Below are positions 22,543 through 32,742 of a DNA stretch of 50,467 nt, piece by piece. A model generated the notes under the pieces. The model was not told the DNA's origin, searched no databases, and saw only the letters and a list, made by a program, of their open reading frames with translations. Origin of the DNA: Gyrodactylus bullatarudis (lineage: Eukaryota; Platyhelminthes; Monogenea; Gyrodactylidea; Gyrodactylidae); contig SSNU01000209.1 of the NCBI GenBank assembly GCA_012064415.1, positions 398,090-448,556 of the forward strand, read 5' to 3'. The first letter of the stretch is position 1, and each line of letters starts with the position of its first letter. Both the position numbers and the translations under genes were made by a program.

Positions 22543-24203
22543 TAAATAAAACTCTTGTTTTTTCAATACTTCAAATAATTTCTAAGTATTAGTATTAAGT
22601 ATTAAGTATTTCTAAGACTTTGTTTGAATCGGGCACTATTAGGATTCCGAATCTATAGGAGGGAAGAAAATATTTCATACTAGTAAATACGTAATGATAT
22701 ATGGGATAAAATGAAAAATTATTCATTTGGTAAATATAAATACAAGAGAATAAATATTCAGTTCATAGAAGTCTCTGGCAATATTAATGGCTATTTTTTG
22801 GTTAAAGATGAATTTCTTTTTGAAATTGCATTATCAATCTATCGAACCGAGTATATGTATTTTGTTAATTTGTTAAAAATTCATCTGATTCAAACGCATT
22901 TTCTTACATCTTTTCCTGCTGTTTAGAAAATTTTTTTTAATAATTAAAATCGTATAATCACTATTAATTATAATTTACCACAAAGTACAATAATTTTGGG
23001 GATAAACCATTCCAAAAGCACGTTTGAACTTATGAGCATCTTTTCGCTCTTTCAAATGATATCAAATTTTACTCTGAAATGTCTAAGGATCCAGTCAAAA
23101 AATTAGTTTATTCAAGTCCCGATTATGAAAATTGTGCTATTTCGTTTTTTTTCGCAAATTGCGCAAAAACTGAGCAACTTAGAAATTTTTGGAAGCAGAT
23201 TCGGAATCTGCGTAAAATTTTACACCATAATCAGTTTGTTGCAAAAATTTATCGCAAATTTCTTTTTATATTTCCCCCAGTGTAATCTTAAGAATTTGAA
23301 CTACATATGAACAAGTTAGTTGTGGAATTAATAGTCGATGGGTTTCAGACAAATAAACAATATTCAAAAAAACTCAAATATTTTCAGTGCAAGAGTTTTT
23401 GTCATATTTGAGATTACGGCTAGCAAACAGATTAGTTATTTTTTAAGGGTTGATTCCAGAATTTAACTCAAAATATTTTGAAAGGCTTAACTTTTATTCT
23501 AAGATTGAAAGTAAACTTTCTTGTTAATGGGAAAATCCCCTAAAGAAGATATATATTTTATGTTACTCAAGTTGTCTTAAAACTACAATTTTCTTGAAGT
23601 CTGTAGTAAAAATAGTTTTTTAGTCTTTGTAAATATTTGGTGGTTTCCCAAATAATACGGAGAAATCTCCTTGAAAGTACCTTACTCAGAGATCAAGAGG
23701 TCGAAAATCTGAAGGCGTCAAAACTTGAAGGTTAGCTGAAAAAGTGTAGTTTAATGTTAAATAAAATTATTGCTTGATAGTTTTAAAAATAATTTTCTTT
23801 TAGGGGTCCTCAAAAAAATGTAACTACTGTTTACTAACTGAGTGTTTAAGTCTATGAATGACATTTTCTTCACATGTTTCAATTTAAAATCACGCTTATC
23901 ATTCATAGTTCTTTTGATGAAGATGATGATTTCCTAATAATCTTGATTATTATAATATTATATTATTTCTGGTTTTCAGAACAATCACTACAATTTTTAT
24001 AATTCTTATCTCTTGAGAAATGCCATCCCTCCTCTGTCTTCTTCTTATATAACAGCAATATATCAGCAATAAGACAAATTAGTCAGGTAACTAGCAAATA
24101 ACGTTTTAGACGATTTACTGAATATTTTCATTATTAATGCAGTATACACTTGATACAAATCTTCTTTATATTCTATAGTAAGAATCGAATACATGTTGAT
24201 AAG

Positions 24204-24223
24204 TGATCAATGATCATTGATCA
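24204..24223. repeat. 20-bp perfect palindrome
   Basis: TGATCAATGATCATTGATCA equals its own reverse complement. It lies in otherwise featureless AT-rich DNA (22620-24390), so I cannot tie it to a gene or element. Confidence 0.8.
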
Positions 24224-24393
24224 TGTACCTGGAACAGAAATATCCTTTATTAAGAGGATTAATTCAATATCTCTTATTCGTCATTCAAATTTTTGCGTAA
24301 TAGTTATACGAGAATATTATTTTTGTCTTGCTTTAGATTACTGATTTCCGCGAATATATTATCATTTTGCTGACTAATGTCTTGCATTTTTCT

Positions 24394-24437
24394 GGGTGAA
24401 TATGAGCTCTTTATTTTCGTCGGTTCTCATCAGACCC
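24394..24437 (-). ncRNA. Hammerhead-ribozyme-like motif (solo copy)
   Basis: On the minus strand: stem I GGGT, core CTGATGA, 8 nt GAACCGAC (leaving the canonical CTGATGAG and CGAAA flanks), GAA, stem III AATA/TATT, unpaired C at the cleavage site, and ACCC, which closes stem I with four pairs. Stem II is reduced to a G-C pair. The sequence before it (TATTTATAT, CGGTGTA) resembles the sequence before the motif at 25890-25927, so both derive from one repeat family. No element body is recognisable nearby. Confidence 0.55.
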
Positions 24438-24495
24438 TACACCGACATATAAATACACATACATTTTTATCATATTTTTTAAAAATAATTTTTCC

Positions 24496-24575
24496 TTTGG
24501 GGTGATTATTGGAAATTTTTTTTCGTTTGGGGTGATTTTTGGAAAAAAATATTTTCTTGGGGTGATTTTTGTAAT
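24496..24575 (+). repeat. 30-bp tandem repeat, about 2.6 units
   Basis: Units starting TTTGGGGTGATT begin at 24496, 24526 and 24556 and differ at a few positions. A diverged inverse copy of about one and a half units lies near 48190-48240 (CCAAAAATGACCCCA). Confidence 0.75.
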
Positions 24576-25244
24576 TAACCCTTTACAAATATAAGTATAA
24601 GTGGGGAGCTCAAGCTAATTTTTGTTTTTTCTTGGTACCAGTCCTAATGCTCATCTTCATATTAACGAGGTCAATATTCTGATAATAAATTTTTATTTTC
24701 ATATACGAAATATTAAGTTTTTTCTTAGAAAAATAAGTCCTCATACACACTAGGTAAAACGAAAGTAGAAAATTTATGCTTGTTCAAATATAGGTAAATC
24801 TAGCTAATTTATGAGAATCCGCGGTATGGCTGAACCGAATTAATTTTTATGACAGATTATATAATGATTAAATACAGTTTCGACAGGCAATTCACTGATG
24901 CCAATCAAATTATTGAGAAAAGATACAAAGTCGACAAGAAGAAGAGTTAATTAGTTTCCCAAAAAAAATTGGAATTCTCCCAATCTTCATTGCGTTGAGG
25001 AGAATAGATTTTCACAAAAATTGAAGAGTAATATTTGTGAAAAAGAGTCAAAGCATTGATTTCAGTAAAATTTATATACTTTCGACAACCGCTCTTCATC
25101 GAAAGATATATAAGCCAAATACACAAAGATTATTAGGAATTAGGGCAAGTCAAAATTCTATTTTCCTCAGCAATGTTTCGGCTGCAATGCGAATCTATTT
25201 GATCTAACTTAGAAAATGCCATTTATAAAATTTAAATTCGAAAT

Positions 25245-25515
25245 TTTTAATTCTCTGATAACCCAAAAACCCATTTTCTCAAACATCTTGAACATATTCT
25301 GAATTTATAGGATTTTTTAAATTAGAATATAGTGTTGATTAAAAATACCTTACGAACCTATTACTATTTAAAATTGCCCTAAGTTTAGGTTTTAATCGAT
25401 TGTAGTAGAAAAGTTCATTGAAAACAGTTGGCGCTAATTCAAAATACGGCATTTTCAATTGCGATTTGGGGTGTCTTAGCAAAATTTTAAATAGATGGTT
25501 TAATAGGAACTTTTT
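25245..25515. repeat. Dispersed repeat, copy 2 (partner at 14395-14715)
   Basis: TGTAGTAGAAAAGTTCATTG, TTCAAAATACGGCATTTTCA, GCGATTTGG and AGATGGTTTAATAGGAA follow the same order as copy 1 with substitutions and small indels. No open frame. Confidence 0.5.
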
Positions 25516-25889
25516 TGCGTGAAATTCGAATTTAGGTATCTTGATAACTCCAATGCTTAATATTATAATATCTTAAAATTAGCGAAATTTCGATGATCCA
25601 AGTTCTATGAATAATGACAAGTTCATCATAAATTTGATGGTGATAATTTTATTAGATGTAAAGTGATATAAATTATATGAAAGTAATTCTCTCCCAAAAA
25701 TGTTGGAGTATTTTTAAATGCATTTTCCAACTTAGTTTAAAAGGCTTAAAGGATTTTATATCCCATTAAATTCATTAAGGAGTTGAACAGTTCTCTACGG
25801 TGCGCACTTTCACCTATCTAAGAAAAAAATATTCCTGTTATTGGTAGCTGAACTCATGAGGAAGGTAAGAGAAGACAGACGTATATTAT

Positions 25890-25927
25890 AGTGATAAACG
25901 TTATATTTCGCCGGATCTCTTCAGACT
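25890..25927 (-). ncRNA. Hammerhead-ribozyme-like motif (solo copy)
   Basis: On the minus strand: stem I AGT, core CTGAAGA (position 7 changed, which the hammerhead core tolerates), 8 nt GATCCGGC, GAA, stem III ATA/TAT around TAACGTT, unpaired C, then ACT closing stem I. It keeps CTGANGAG and CGAAA exactly. Stem I is short (three pairs plus mismatched extension). It shares the upstream TATTTATAT context with the 24394-24437 motif. A family of solo ribozyme-bearing repeats is the simplest reading. Confidence 0.5.
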
Positions 25928-26199
25928 TTACCCCGGTTACGATATAAATACTATTTCAATGCATAAATTTGTACCCTTCCATTGTTCAATATCGGTTGAT
26001 TGATTGCTCGGAAGGAATGAGGGTGGGAGGTTGTTTCACTGCAAATTGATTTTTCTTTCAATCTGATGATTACTTTTGCTTTTTGATGAAAGTTGTAATT
26101 TGCAGTTGCCCACTATGTCTGTCCAACTCTGTCCAAAAGTTAAAAATATGCAAAACTCGCGGCACCTCAAAATTTGATTCTTACTAATGAGTTTCTAAA

Positions 26200-26312
26200 A
26201 AGTTTGCGTTTGAAACCGATTTCCAAAAATTCGTCAGTAAATTTTGAGACCTTGATGAAAAATTGAGATTTGTGTCAAAAACATGTTTTCTCAAATTCAT
26301 TGAGAATAGCTT
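26200..26312. repeat. Family A MITE right end
   Basis: The sequence from ATTTTGAGACCTTGATGAAA to TCAAATTCATTGAGAATAGC, followed by TTTA, matches the outer right arm of the hairpin at 6380-7105. Only this end is present. Confidence 0.6.
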
Positions 26313-26717
26313 TATATTTTTCTATGTTCTAAACACTACAGAACCTTTCTACATATTCAATTGTTTAAAAAGAGAATGTGATTACGAATTAGTTAACGAA
26401 TTAAATAATTTAGCACGCACTAGCAGAGAAATCCCTGCTAAATTATCCTCAAGTAAGAGTTAACAGTTCAGTTCGAGTTAGCTACAATAAATTCATCAAG
26501 TTCAAATCTGTAGATGCCCGTATTTCAAAAGAACAGTTTCATCAATAGCCTTGCAGTATTTTTCATTACTAGTAATTATCTGATTTTTAATTTAAAGTTT
26601 CCATAAGAGAGTCGAATAAACTTAAACTTAACTAACCTGTGGCAACACTCCTTAGCTAATATTTTGAAATATTAAAATAAATACAAATTATATATTAGAG
26701 CTATCGAAAAAGTAAAT

Positions 26718-26750
26718 CTGATTGGTTAGTTTTGTTCTCGGCCAATAAGA
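26718..26750 (+). promoter_or_regulatory. Pair of CCAAT boxes upstream of the GPCR gene
   Basis: ATTGG (26721-26725, reverse CCAAT) and CCAAT (26742-26746) lie 135-160 bp before the GPCR start codon. A similar cluster precedes the gene at 43928. No convincing TATA box is seen at the right distance. Candidate promoter only. Confidence 0.35.
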
Positions 26751-26881
26751 TCAAGTTTCCACTGTATTAGAGATCATTAACTCTTAATAAAAGTATTCAG
26801 GAAATTTTTTCTTCAGTCAACATTCTTCTTTTGGCTGATTTAATCATTAGATTCTAACTTGGACACTAAAGATTTTCATAT

Positions 26882-28015
26882 ATGTCAAATGATAGTTTTT
26901 CATTTACAATATTTCTCAACCCAGATTGTCTGAATAAAAAACCTGACGATGAGTATGATAATTATGTGTATCTCATGCTATCCTTGACATTGTTCAATGT
27001 GACAGCAAATATTTTTGTGTTAATCCTCTATGGAAAGGTATCACAACGGTCAACATCAAAGAATCAGACTAGACAATTTGCCCTATTTCTTTTACTCAAA
27101 GTTCTCACAATAACAGAAATTGTATTCCAGTCGTCATTCTTTATTTGTCATTTGATTTTTTATCTGACAACACTCGGCATTATTCGATATACTAGGACAA
27201 CACAAGATTCAATATATGCTACAAGAGATATTCTAAATGTGATCACGTTTTTCTTGTATTTACTACCCCTGTGTATCAGTTCAGTTTCACACATAATGAG
27301 AAATTGGATAGTCGTATTGATTAGTGCTTTCCGCTTTCAATGTATCCTATCCAGAGTACCTGTGAATCGGCGAGTATTTTCCCTTGTGAGAATAAAACTC
27401 TTGATTGGTATCTTGGCCATTTTCAGTATTGTATCAACATTACCCAGATTGTTTACGGATAAACTACTCATTTGTTCGAACACGAATTATGAACTTTTCG
27501 TATTCCGCAGTTATTTCTATCCCACAAATGAGGATAAGTTCTACATTTTTTGCAATAAAATTCTACCCTTTATTGTACAAAATGGAATTCCATGTCTTGT
27601 TATAACACTCTTGTGCACGGGGATTATAATAAAGCTGAGAGAAAGGAAAATCTTGAAAAGAAATCTCACAGCAAGATGTACGAAAAATAATAACAACAAC
27701 AGCAGCATCAGCAACAAGGAAGAAAAAAGAGAAAATTCCAATGATTGTCAAAAACATTTACTCTTCAATATTTCCTGTACAGTGTTAGTGATTGTAATGT
27801 GTTGTTGCTTTGTATGTTTAGAGATTCCTACTTATCTAAGTCGTGTTATTTACGAAGAGAAATACGTTCGATTAGTTTCCAATTTTACATCATCTCTTGA
27901 CTCAACAGTCAACCTGTTCATATACATCTTGTCATATCCAGGACTATATGAAATGCTAAAGGAATATTTTCACTTTAAGAGAACAACTGTTTCCGAACCC
28001 AACGTCAGCTCATGA
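26882..28015 (+). CDS. Rhodopsin-family GPCR, neuropeptide (FMRFamide-like) receptor type
   Basis: An uninterrupted 377-residue frame with seven hydrophobic segments at about 29-51, 65-95, 117-149, 171-190, 220-250, 291-315 and 330-352. This indicates a plasma-membrane G-protein-coupled receptor. Supporting features are Asn-Trp at the start of the second half of TM3 (NWIVVLIS), an Asn-rich third cytoplasmic loop (KNNNNNSSISNK, 268-279), and DSTVNLFIY (340-348), equivalent to the NPxxY box. The combination, including NW in TM3, is most like invertebrate FMRFamide/peptide receptors. The usual DRY/ERY at the end of TM3 is replaced by FRF (AFRFQC, 149-154), which could alter G-protein coupling. 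An N-glycosylation site (NDS) lies at residue 3. The gene has no introns, unlike the genes at 36.7-43 kb. The start is the first ATG of the frame. The ligand is unknown. Positions 28016-29613 hold nothing recognised. Confidence 0.8.
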   Translation: MSNDSFSFTIFLNPDCLNKKPDDEYDNYVYLMLSLTLFNVTANIFVLILYGKVSQRSTSKNQTRQFALFLLLKVLTITEIVFQSSFFICHLIFYLTTLGIIRYTRTTQDSIYATRDILNVITFFLYLLPLCISSVSHIMRNWIVVLISAFRFQCILSRVPVNRRVFSLVRIKLLIGILAIFSIVSTLPRLFTDKLLICSNTNYELFVFRSYFYPTNEDKFYIFCNKILPFIVQNGIPCLVITLLCTGIIIKLRERKILKRNLTARCTKNNNNNSSISNKEEKRENSNDCQKHLLFNISCTVLVIVMCCCFVCLEIPTYLSRVIYEEKYVRLVSNFTSSLDSTVNLFIYILSYPGLYEMLKEYFHFKRTTVSEPNVSS

Positions 28016-29613
28016 TTCACTAAATTCACCTTGTTTCTTTCCTTATAAGCATAATAATACATGCGTTAACCATTGGACAAATGATTATCGAGTTGATAAT
28101 TCAAATTTTTCTTTCAAATATTTTTGTAATAACTTGAAATATACCATGAAAGATTATTCCTGAATTTCTATTTTCCATAATCTTTACTAAGATATGATTA
28201 TAATTTTTTATCAGTAATGATTTCCTTTCGAATGGGTCGTAAAAAAGTATTTTCTGAGCTTTAAAATAATAACGAGTTGCTTGCATAGTACGTGCCTTCA
28301 AAGGCACAGTGTAACTTGAAGGGTTTAATATTTTTGTCTTTATAAATGGTAAAATAATACTAAGTTTCAGGTGAATTGAATCAGTCTAATTAGGTTTTTT
28401 ATTAGGAATTGTATTGGTTTTTATTAGCGTATAAATTAATAATAAAACTAGAAAAAGAAAGAAGTTCTAGCCTCAAGATTTTAGTTCTTACTGTTGATTA
28501 AAAAAATAACTTTGGTAACATTCCTAAACGGGAGCATACAATTTTTATGGTGAAAATTTAAGATTCGGATTCTTACTGACGACTCCTATGGAAAACACTC
28601 TTAAATTTTATTTTCATTAAAGATGTGTCAATCTTGTTTTGTTAGAACTCAAGTAGACGGCATTTAAATGAAAAACTTTTGAAATTTAAATATTTTTAAG
28701 ATTCAGTTTATTTTATTTTATCTCGGCAGCATTACACTGGTGGTCATGAAAAATTCAAAATTAAGGTCTATGGAGGAATTAGATAAATTTTGGTGTAAAT
28801 TTTTTCACTGATTCCGAATCTGTTCTCAGATCTGAAAAATTCTCAATAATTCCTGAGATAATTGGAAGAAACGAAAATTTCAAATTTCCCAAATCTTATA
28901 AATTAATTAACCGTAAATGAGATTTGATAAAACATTAAATTCTGTGTCGATCGATATGGCATGTGTAGGGGTGTAGTAAATAGACTTTAAGATAAGATTT
29001 TTCTAAATTTTAAAACGCTATCTAGATCAAAATTTTATGAGCTTTCCGAATCTGCTATTGACTTTTCGTTATCTGATCGCAAACAGGTTTAAAAATTGAA
29101 TTTTTGTGTGTTTTTTTAAAATTTTTCCATTTTCAATTTCAAATGTAAAATTATGAGTCAAGCTTGCTTCAAAATCAAAAAACTAATACTTTCATTCTAC
29201 ACAACGAACTAACTCAGCGGTTGAACAAAAAAAAGTTGAAATTAATAAGTAGAGCAAGAAGATATAAAAAAATGACAACTCAAATTTTGAAACGTATCAA
29301 TTCAAGAATATCCGATAGATTCAAATGACCAAGCTTATCTTCTTGGTTATGAAAATGCCTTTAAAATGACTGGTCTGGTGTCGTATCAGATCTTTATTTA
29401 CACGAGTAATGACTCACCAAAGATCGTTTTTCCAAAGCCATAGGGTACTATGAACACTTGTCAATACTGACGTGGTCTATTCAGCATTCTCTGATTGGCT
29501 TATTTCAATACCCTTGCCATGAAATTTTTACTCATGATTTATGTAATTACAGATGGAAACACATTAGCTTCGAAAAAGTACTCTATCAATTATAGACAAA
29601 CTAAAGTTTGTAA

Positions 29614-30221
29614 TATAGACGTTGTTCGATATTAGAGGAGAAGTATTCGAAATTAGTAGAGAGCTGTACAAAATTAATGAACAGCTATAAAAAAAGGAAA
29701 GAAGCATAGACAAAAAACGTATTCGAAATTAGAAGAATTCTTGTTCAAAATTAGATATAAGTTTCAATAAACAGTATTTGTGATAAACTTTAAGAACTTT
29801 TTATTAAATATTCAATCTGCTCTAAAGGGTTCTTCCTTAAGAGCTTTCCTCATGAATTTCAGCATATTTTCATAATAATCATTGTCTTGTATTCTTGCTA
29901 TTAAAATTTCAATATTGTCTGAGAGATCAGCGTTTTTCCTTATTCTGTATCTTTTGTAGATACTTTTCAACTGATAAAAGGTTTGTTCAAGTTGAGGGGA
30001 AGAACGAGGTAGGAATTTCACCATAATACCCTCTCTGAAAGAAGCCCGAAAGAAGATCAAAAACTTGATAAAATCCATTGATTGAAATATTATTTTCATA
30101 AGAAACAAGCTCTAACTAATTTCGAATAATTATATACGTTTTTCGTCTATGCTTCTTTCATTTTTGTATAGCCATTCATTAATTTTGTACAGCTCTCTAC
30201 TAATTTCGAGCAACGACTATA
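29614..30221. mobile_element. TA-flanked DNA transposon with roughly 110-bp terminal inverted repeats
   Basis: TA (29614-29615) precedes TAGACGTTGTTCGATATTAG, and the right side ends CTAATTTCGAGCAACGACTA followed by TA (30220-30221). The arms continue inward with matching blocks (AGAGAGCTGTACAAAATTAA, AAGAAGCATAGAC) for about 110-180 bp. The centre carries a transposase relic on the minus strand. TA duplication with a DDE-type transposase tail fits the Tc1/mariner (IS630) superfamily. The arms hold direct GAAATTAG-type repeats, possible transposase binding sites. Confidence 0.75.
29812..30108 (-). pseudogene. DDE transposase C-terminal relic inside the TIR element
   Basis: 98-residue minus-strand frame. 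The middle reads VKFLPRSSPQLEQTFYQLKS then IYKRYRIRKN, equivalent to the FLPPYSP.LNP.E..FS.LK block near the end of mariner/IS630-type transposases. The first 35 or so residues are hydrophobic and unlike a transposase. The catalytic Asp pair and the DNA-binding domain are absent. The Asn-Pro-Ile-Glu part of the motif is changed (QLEQTF), so the last catalytic acid may or may not remain. The piece ends RKALKEEPFRAD before the left arm. Confidence 0.55.
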
Positions 30222-30941
30222 ATGTTTAGATTCTGAGTCCAACACATGGATTTGTGTGAGGTTACGAAATTCCCTGATATAACTTCGAATACACCATATC
30301 ATTCCACTATTTTTGAGAGGCTATGTCTGATTTGTCATTCCACTGTTCTTGTTACTCTCTTGGTTATTGACTGTATTAATTTTCAAAAATTTTTCTCTAT
30401 TTCAACCATTAGTCAAAAAAATTTCTCCAGTCAAGAGTAAATATTTTTCCAAATTATTTAAATTATCTGCCACGGTGGCCAAAAAAACATGAAACTCAAT
30501 CGAAAATATATTCACGTGTAAAAAGAATCTTATAAATTAAAATTTCCTATTTTTAGAACTCTTATGTATTCGTTAATGAGAAAGCATACTCAAAAAGAGC
30601 TCTTTTTGGAGAATAGACCAACCATATAAAAGTTAAAAAAGTATACTGCATTTAAGAAATAATCAAAAAAAATTTCCAGTTCACTGGAATTGAGTTAAGG
30701 ATAAAATCTATACTCTTCTACAGTAGGGTAAGACATAATTTTTTAATTTTCGAGTTTATGCTTTCATTTGACAAAAAATGAGGAAACTATTGAAACTTGT
30801 GTTTCAAATTTTATTTGGATAAAAATTTGATTATGTTCAAATTTGTGCCATCATTTTTCAATGAATTTTACTACAAGAAATGATAAATTTTCAAATTATT
30901 GGACACGCTGTGATCTTTGTAAGTCAGGTTTTCACGTCAAA

Positions 30942-31164
30942 TTAACCCTTTCAGTGCCGAGACTATTTCACAATTTTTATAAAAACCAAAATTTAGCTAT
31001 GAAGATACCAATTTATTTGGCCAAAAATATTATTAATGCAAGTTCACATTGGGGACTTCAATTCAAACTTTAATTGATCCAGAAACCTATCAAACTGGTA
31101 GAGTTATGAAGGCTTAAAAAATTGGAAAATGGACATATATGTCCATCGGCCCTGAAAGGGTTAA
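30942..31164 (-). mobile_element. piggyBac-type MITE, copy 2
   Basis: A 223-bp element between TTAA sites (30942-30945 and 31161-31164). It begins CCCTTTCAGTGCCGAGACTA and ends CATCGGCCCTGAAAGGG. It is the reverse complement of the copy at 10757-10965 along its entire length, with moderate divergence. GGACATATATGTCC near the end is a local palindrome. No coding capacity; the frames 30843-31073 and 31070-31282 overlap it and are not genes. Confidence 0.85.
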
Positions 31165-31662
31165 TATTAAATATTTTCTGATTAAACTCCGGTAAATTTG
31201 GGAAAAAATAAGTTAGATCGAACAGACTCTCATTGCAGCTGAACCATTGTTCGAAAAAAAATGGAATTTTATCGATTTTCATTCGAAAACAAATATCCCG
31301 ATCATATCAACTTTGAACTCGTCTAGTTTTCACCGATTATGATATTGATGCATAAAATTTAGGCAAGTGAAACAACTTTTCATTCTGCATCGGATGGAGT
31401 TATTTTTATTGATGTAGAACGAAAAAAATATATTTCGCTTATTAATGGAGCTAGATTAATGGAAAAAGGTTTAGAGGCAAGAGCATAGCGATATTAGCCA
31501 GAATACAAGTTTTTATAATTTTATTGTGAAGTTCAAGCCTTATTTGGCGCTTCAGAACACACGAGGTTCTAGAAATATTTTTGAAAAATAATGGTCGTAC
31601 TCATGAGTAATCAGGTAGAAATATTTCGATCGATTATTTTTCGGATAATAAATTTTCTAGGA

Positions 31663-31682
31663 AGTTTAGTGTACACTAAACT
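31663..31682. repeat. 20-bp perfect palindrome, repeated in part 100 bp downstream
   Basis: AGTTTAGTGTACACTAAACT is its own reverse complement. A half site, AGAGAGTTTAGTGTA, recurs at about 31778-31793 just before the retrotransposon relic starts, so this may mark an insertion or deletion junction. The rest of 31165-31793 shows nothing recognised. Confidence 0.7.
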
Positions 31683-31793
31683 CTCTAAAAATAAATTTAT
31701 TATATTTTCATTATAATACTCATGAGTAAGCTATTGATTTTATTTTGTGCGTCGGGTTTTCCAGTCATACATTTTTTAGAGAGTTTAGTGTAA

Positions 31794-32734
31794 AACAGTC
31801 TGGAAGTTACTCCTCAATCAACTCAAACAATCTTTGAAAAATCAATTCAAGATGACCTAAAATCTCAACCCTCCAAAGCCTGGAACAAGGTTAAATACCT
31901 GGCCAACAAAACAAAACAACCAATGAACCCTTCACAAATCTCAGCGGAATCCCTCAACTTGTTTTTGAAATCTGTATTCTCCGATTCTCCACCTTACCTG
32001 GCTCCTGTTCAAGTTCGAAATTTTATTCCACCCACGATAACAAGAGAACTATTACTAGACCTCATTCTTGAGTCCAACTCCAAAAGGAGGAAAGTTATCC
32101 ACTTCAATTCGATGGAACTCCTCCTAACCTTACCAGATCAATTTTTCATCAAAATGGCTAATTTTCTTTCACATCTACTATATCAAAATTTAATCCCCTC
32201 GGATTGGAATAACGTCAAAATTACGCCTATCCTTAAGATATTCTCACCCACAACAGAATCTGACTATGGGCCCATCTCTAATCTGCCAATATTTCTCAGT
32301 CTTATTGACATGACCGTTACCCACTTCATCTCCAAAAGTATTAATATCAAGACTTTAGATGACTCTCAACATGGATTTTTAACTAAAAGAAGCACCTCAA
32401 CTAATCTATTAGCCTTCATGGACAACGCTGATAACCTCAGGTATAAGAAAATACCATGTGCAGTAATCTTTTTGGATATTCGATAAAATACCCTTCAATA
32501 TAATTCAGAATCAACTCATTGAATGTGACATAAATCCATATATTATCGACAATGTCCAATAGAGCTTCATCACACAACACAAGAAACCAAAGAAGTTACT
32601 CAATCCTTTTAAATAACATCCTTCCATTGCAAGCGAGACTGAGGATTAATATTGCAAAAATTCCTTCAACTTGCAACTTTCTCATAGATCTTGTGCCATC
32701 ATCCCACGACCTATTCAAAAACTATTTTCTTTAA
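31794..32734 (+). pseudogene. Non-LTR retrotransposon relic, copy 1 (RT fragment joined to C-terminus)
   Basis: The frame is open from 31794 and begins mid-protein with the linker before RT (KAWNKVKYLANKTKQPMNPS). RT motifs: PSDWNNVKITPILK, SDYGPISNLPIFLSLID, LDDSQHGFLTKRSTSTNLLA, and VIFLDIR, where the KAFD box should follow but is broken by a small deletion and frameshift (resuming DKIPFNIIQNQLIE near 32484). After about 32560 the palm, including the catalytic YxDD, is missing. The frame 32552-32734 (SHNTRNQRSYSILLNNILPL) resembles the C-terminal tail of Jockey/CR1-type ORF2 proteins, pointing to a large internal deletion. The palindrome at 32743 follows nine bases later. Confidence 0.8.
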
Positions 32735-32742
32735 AAGATTCC

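Larger units (their letters stand above)
21613..22585 (+). mobile_element. Penelope-like element copy 2 with 70-bp inverted ends
   Basis: The element is bounded by 70-bp inverted repeats (21613-21682 and 22516-22585), almost identical, starting TTAGAAATTATTTGAAGTAT. The right arm contains most of a hammerhead-like motif; the left arm stops precisely inside the ribozyme core, after the GA of CTGATGA in mirror orientation. Between the arms lies only the C-terminal coding part (RT thumb remnant and GIY-YIG domain), so the copy is strongly 5'-truncated. Inverted partial terminal copies of this kind are typical of PLE integration. A short TATTAAG-type microsatellite follows at 22586-22615. Confidence 0.85.
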
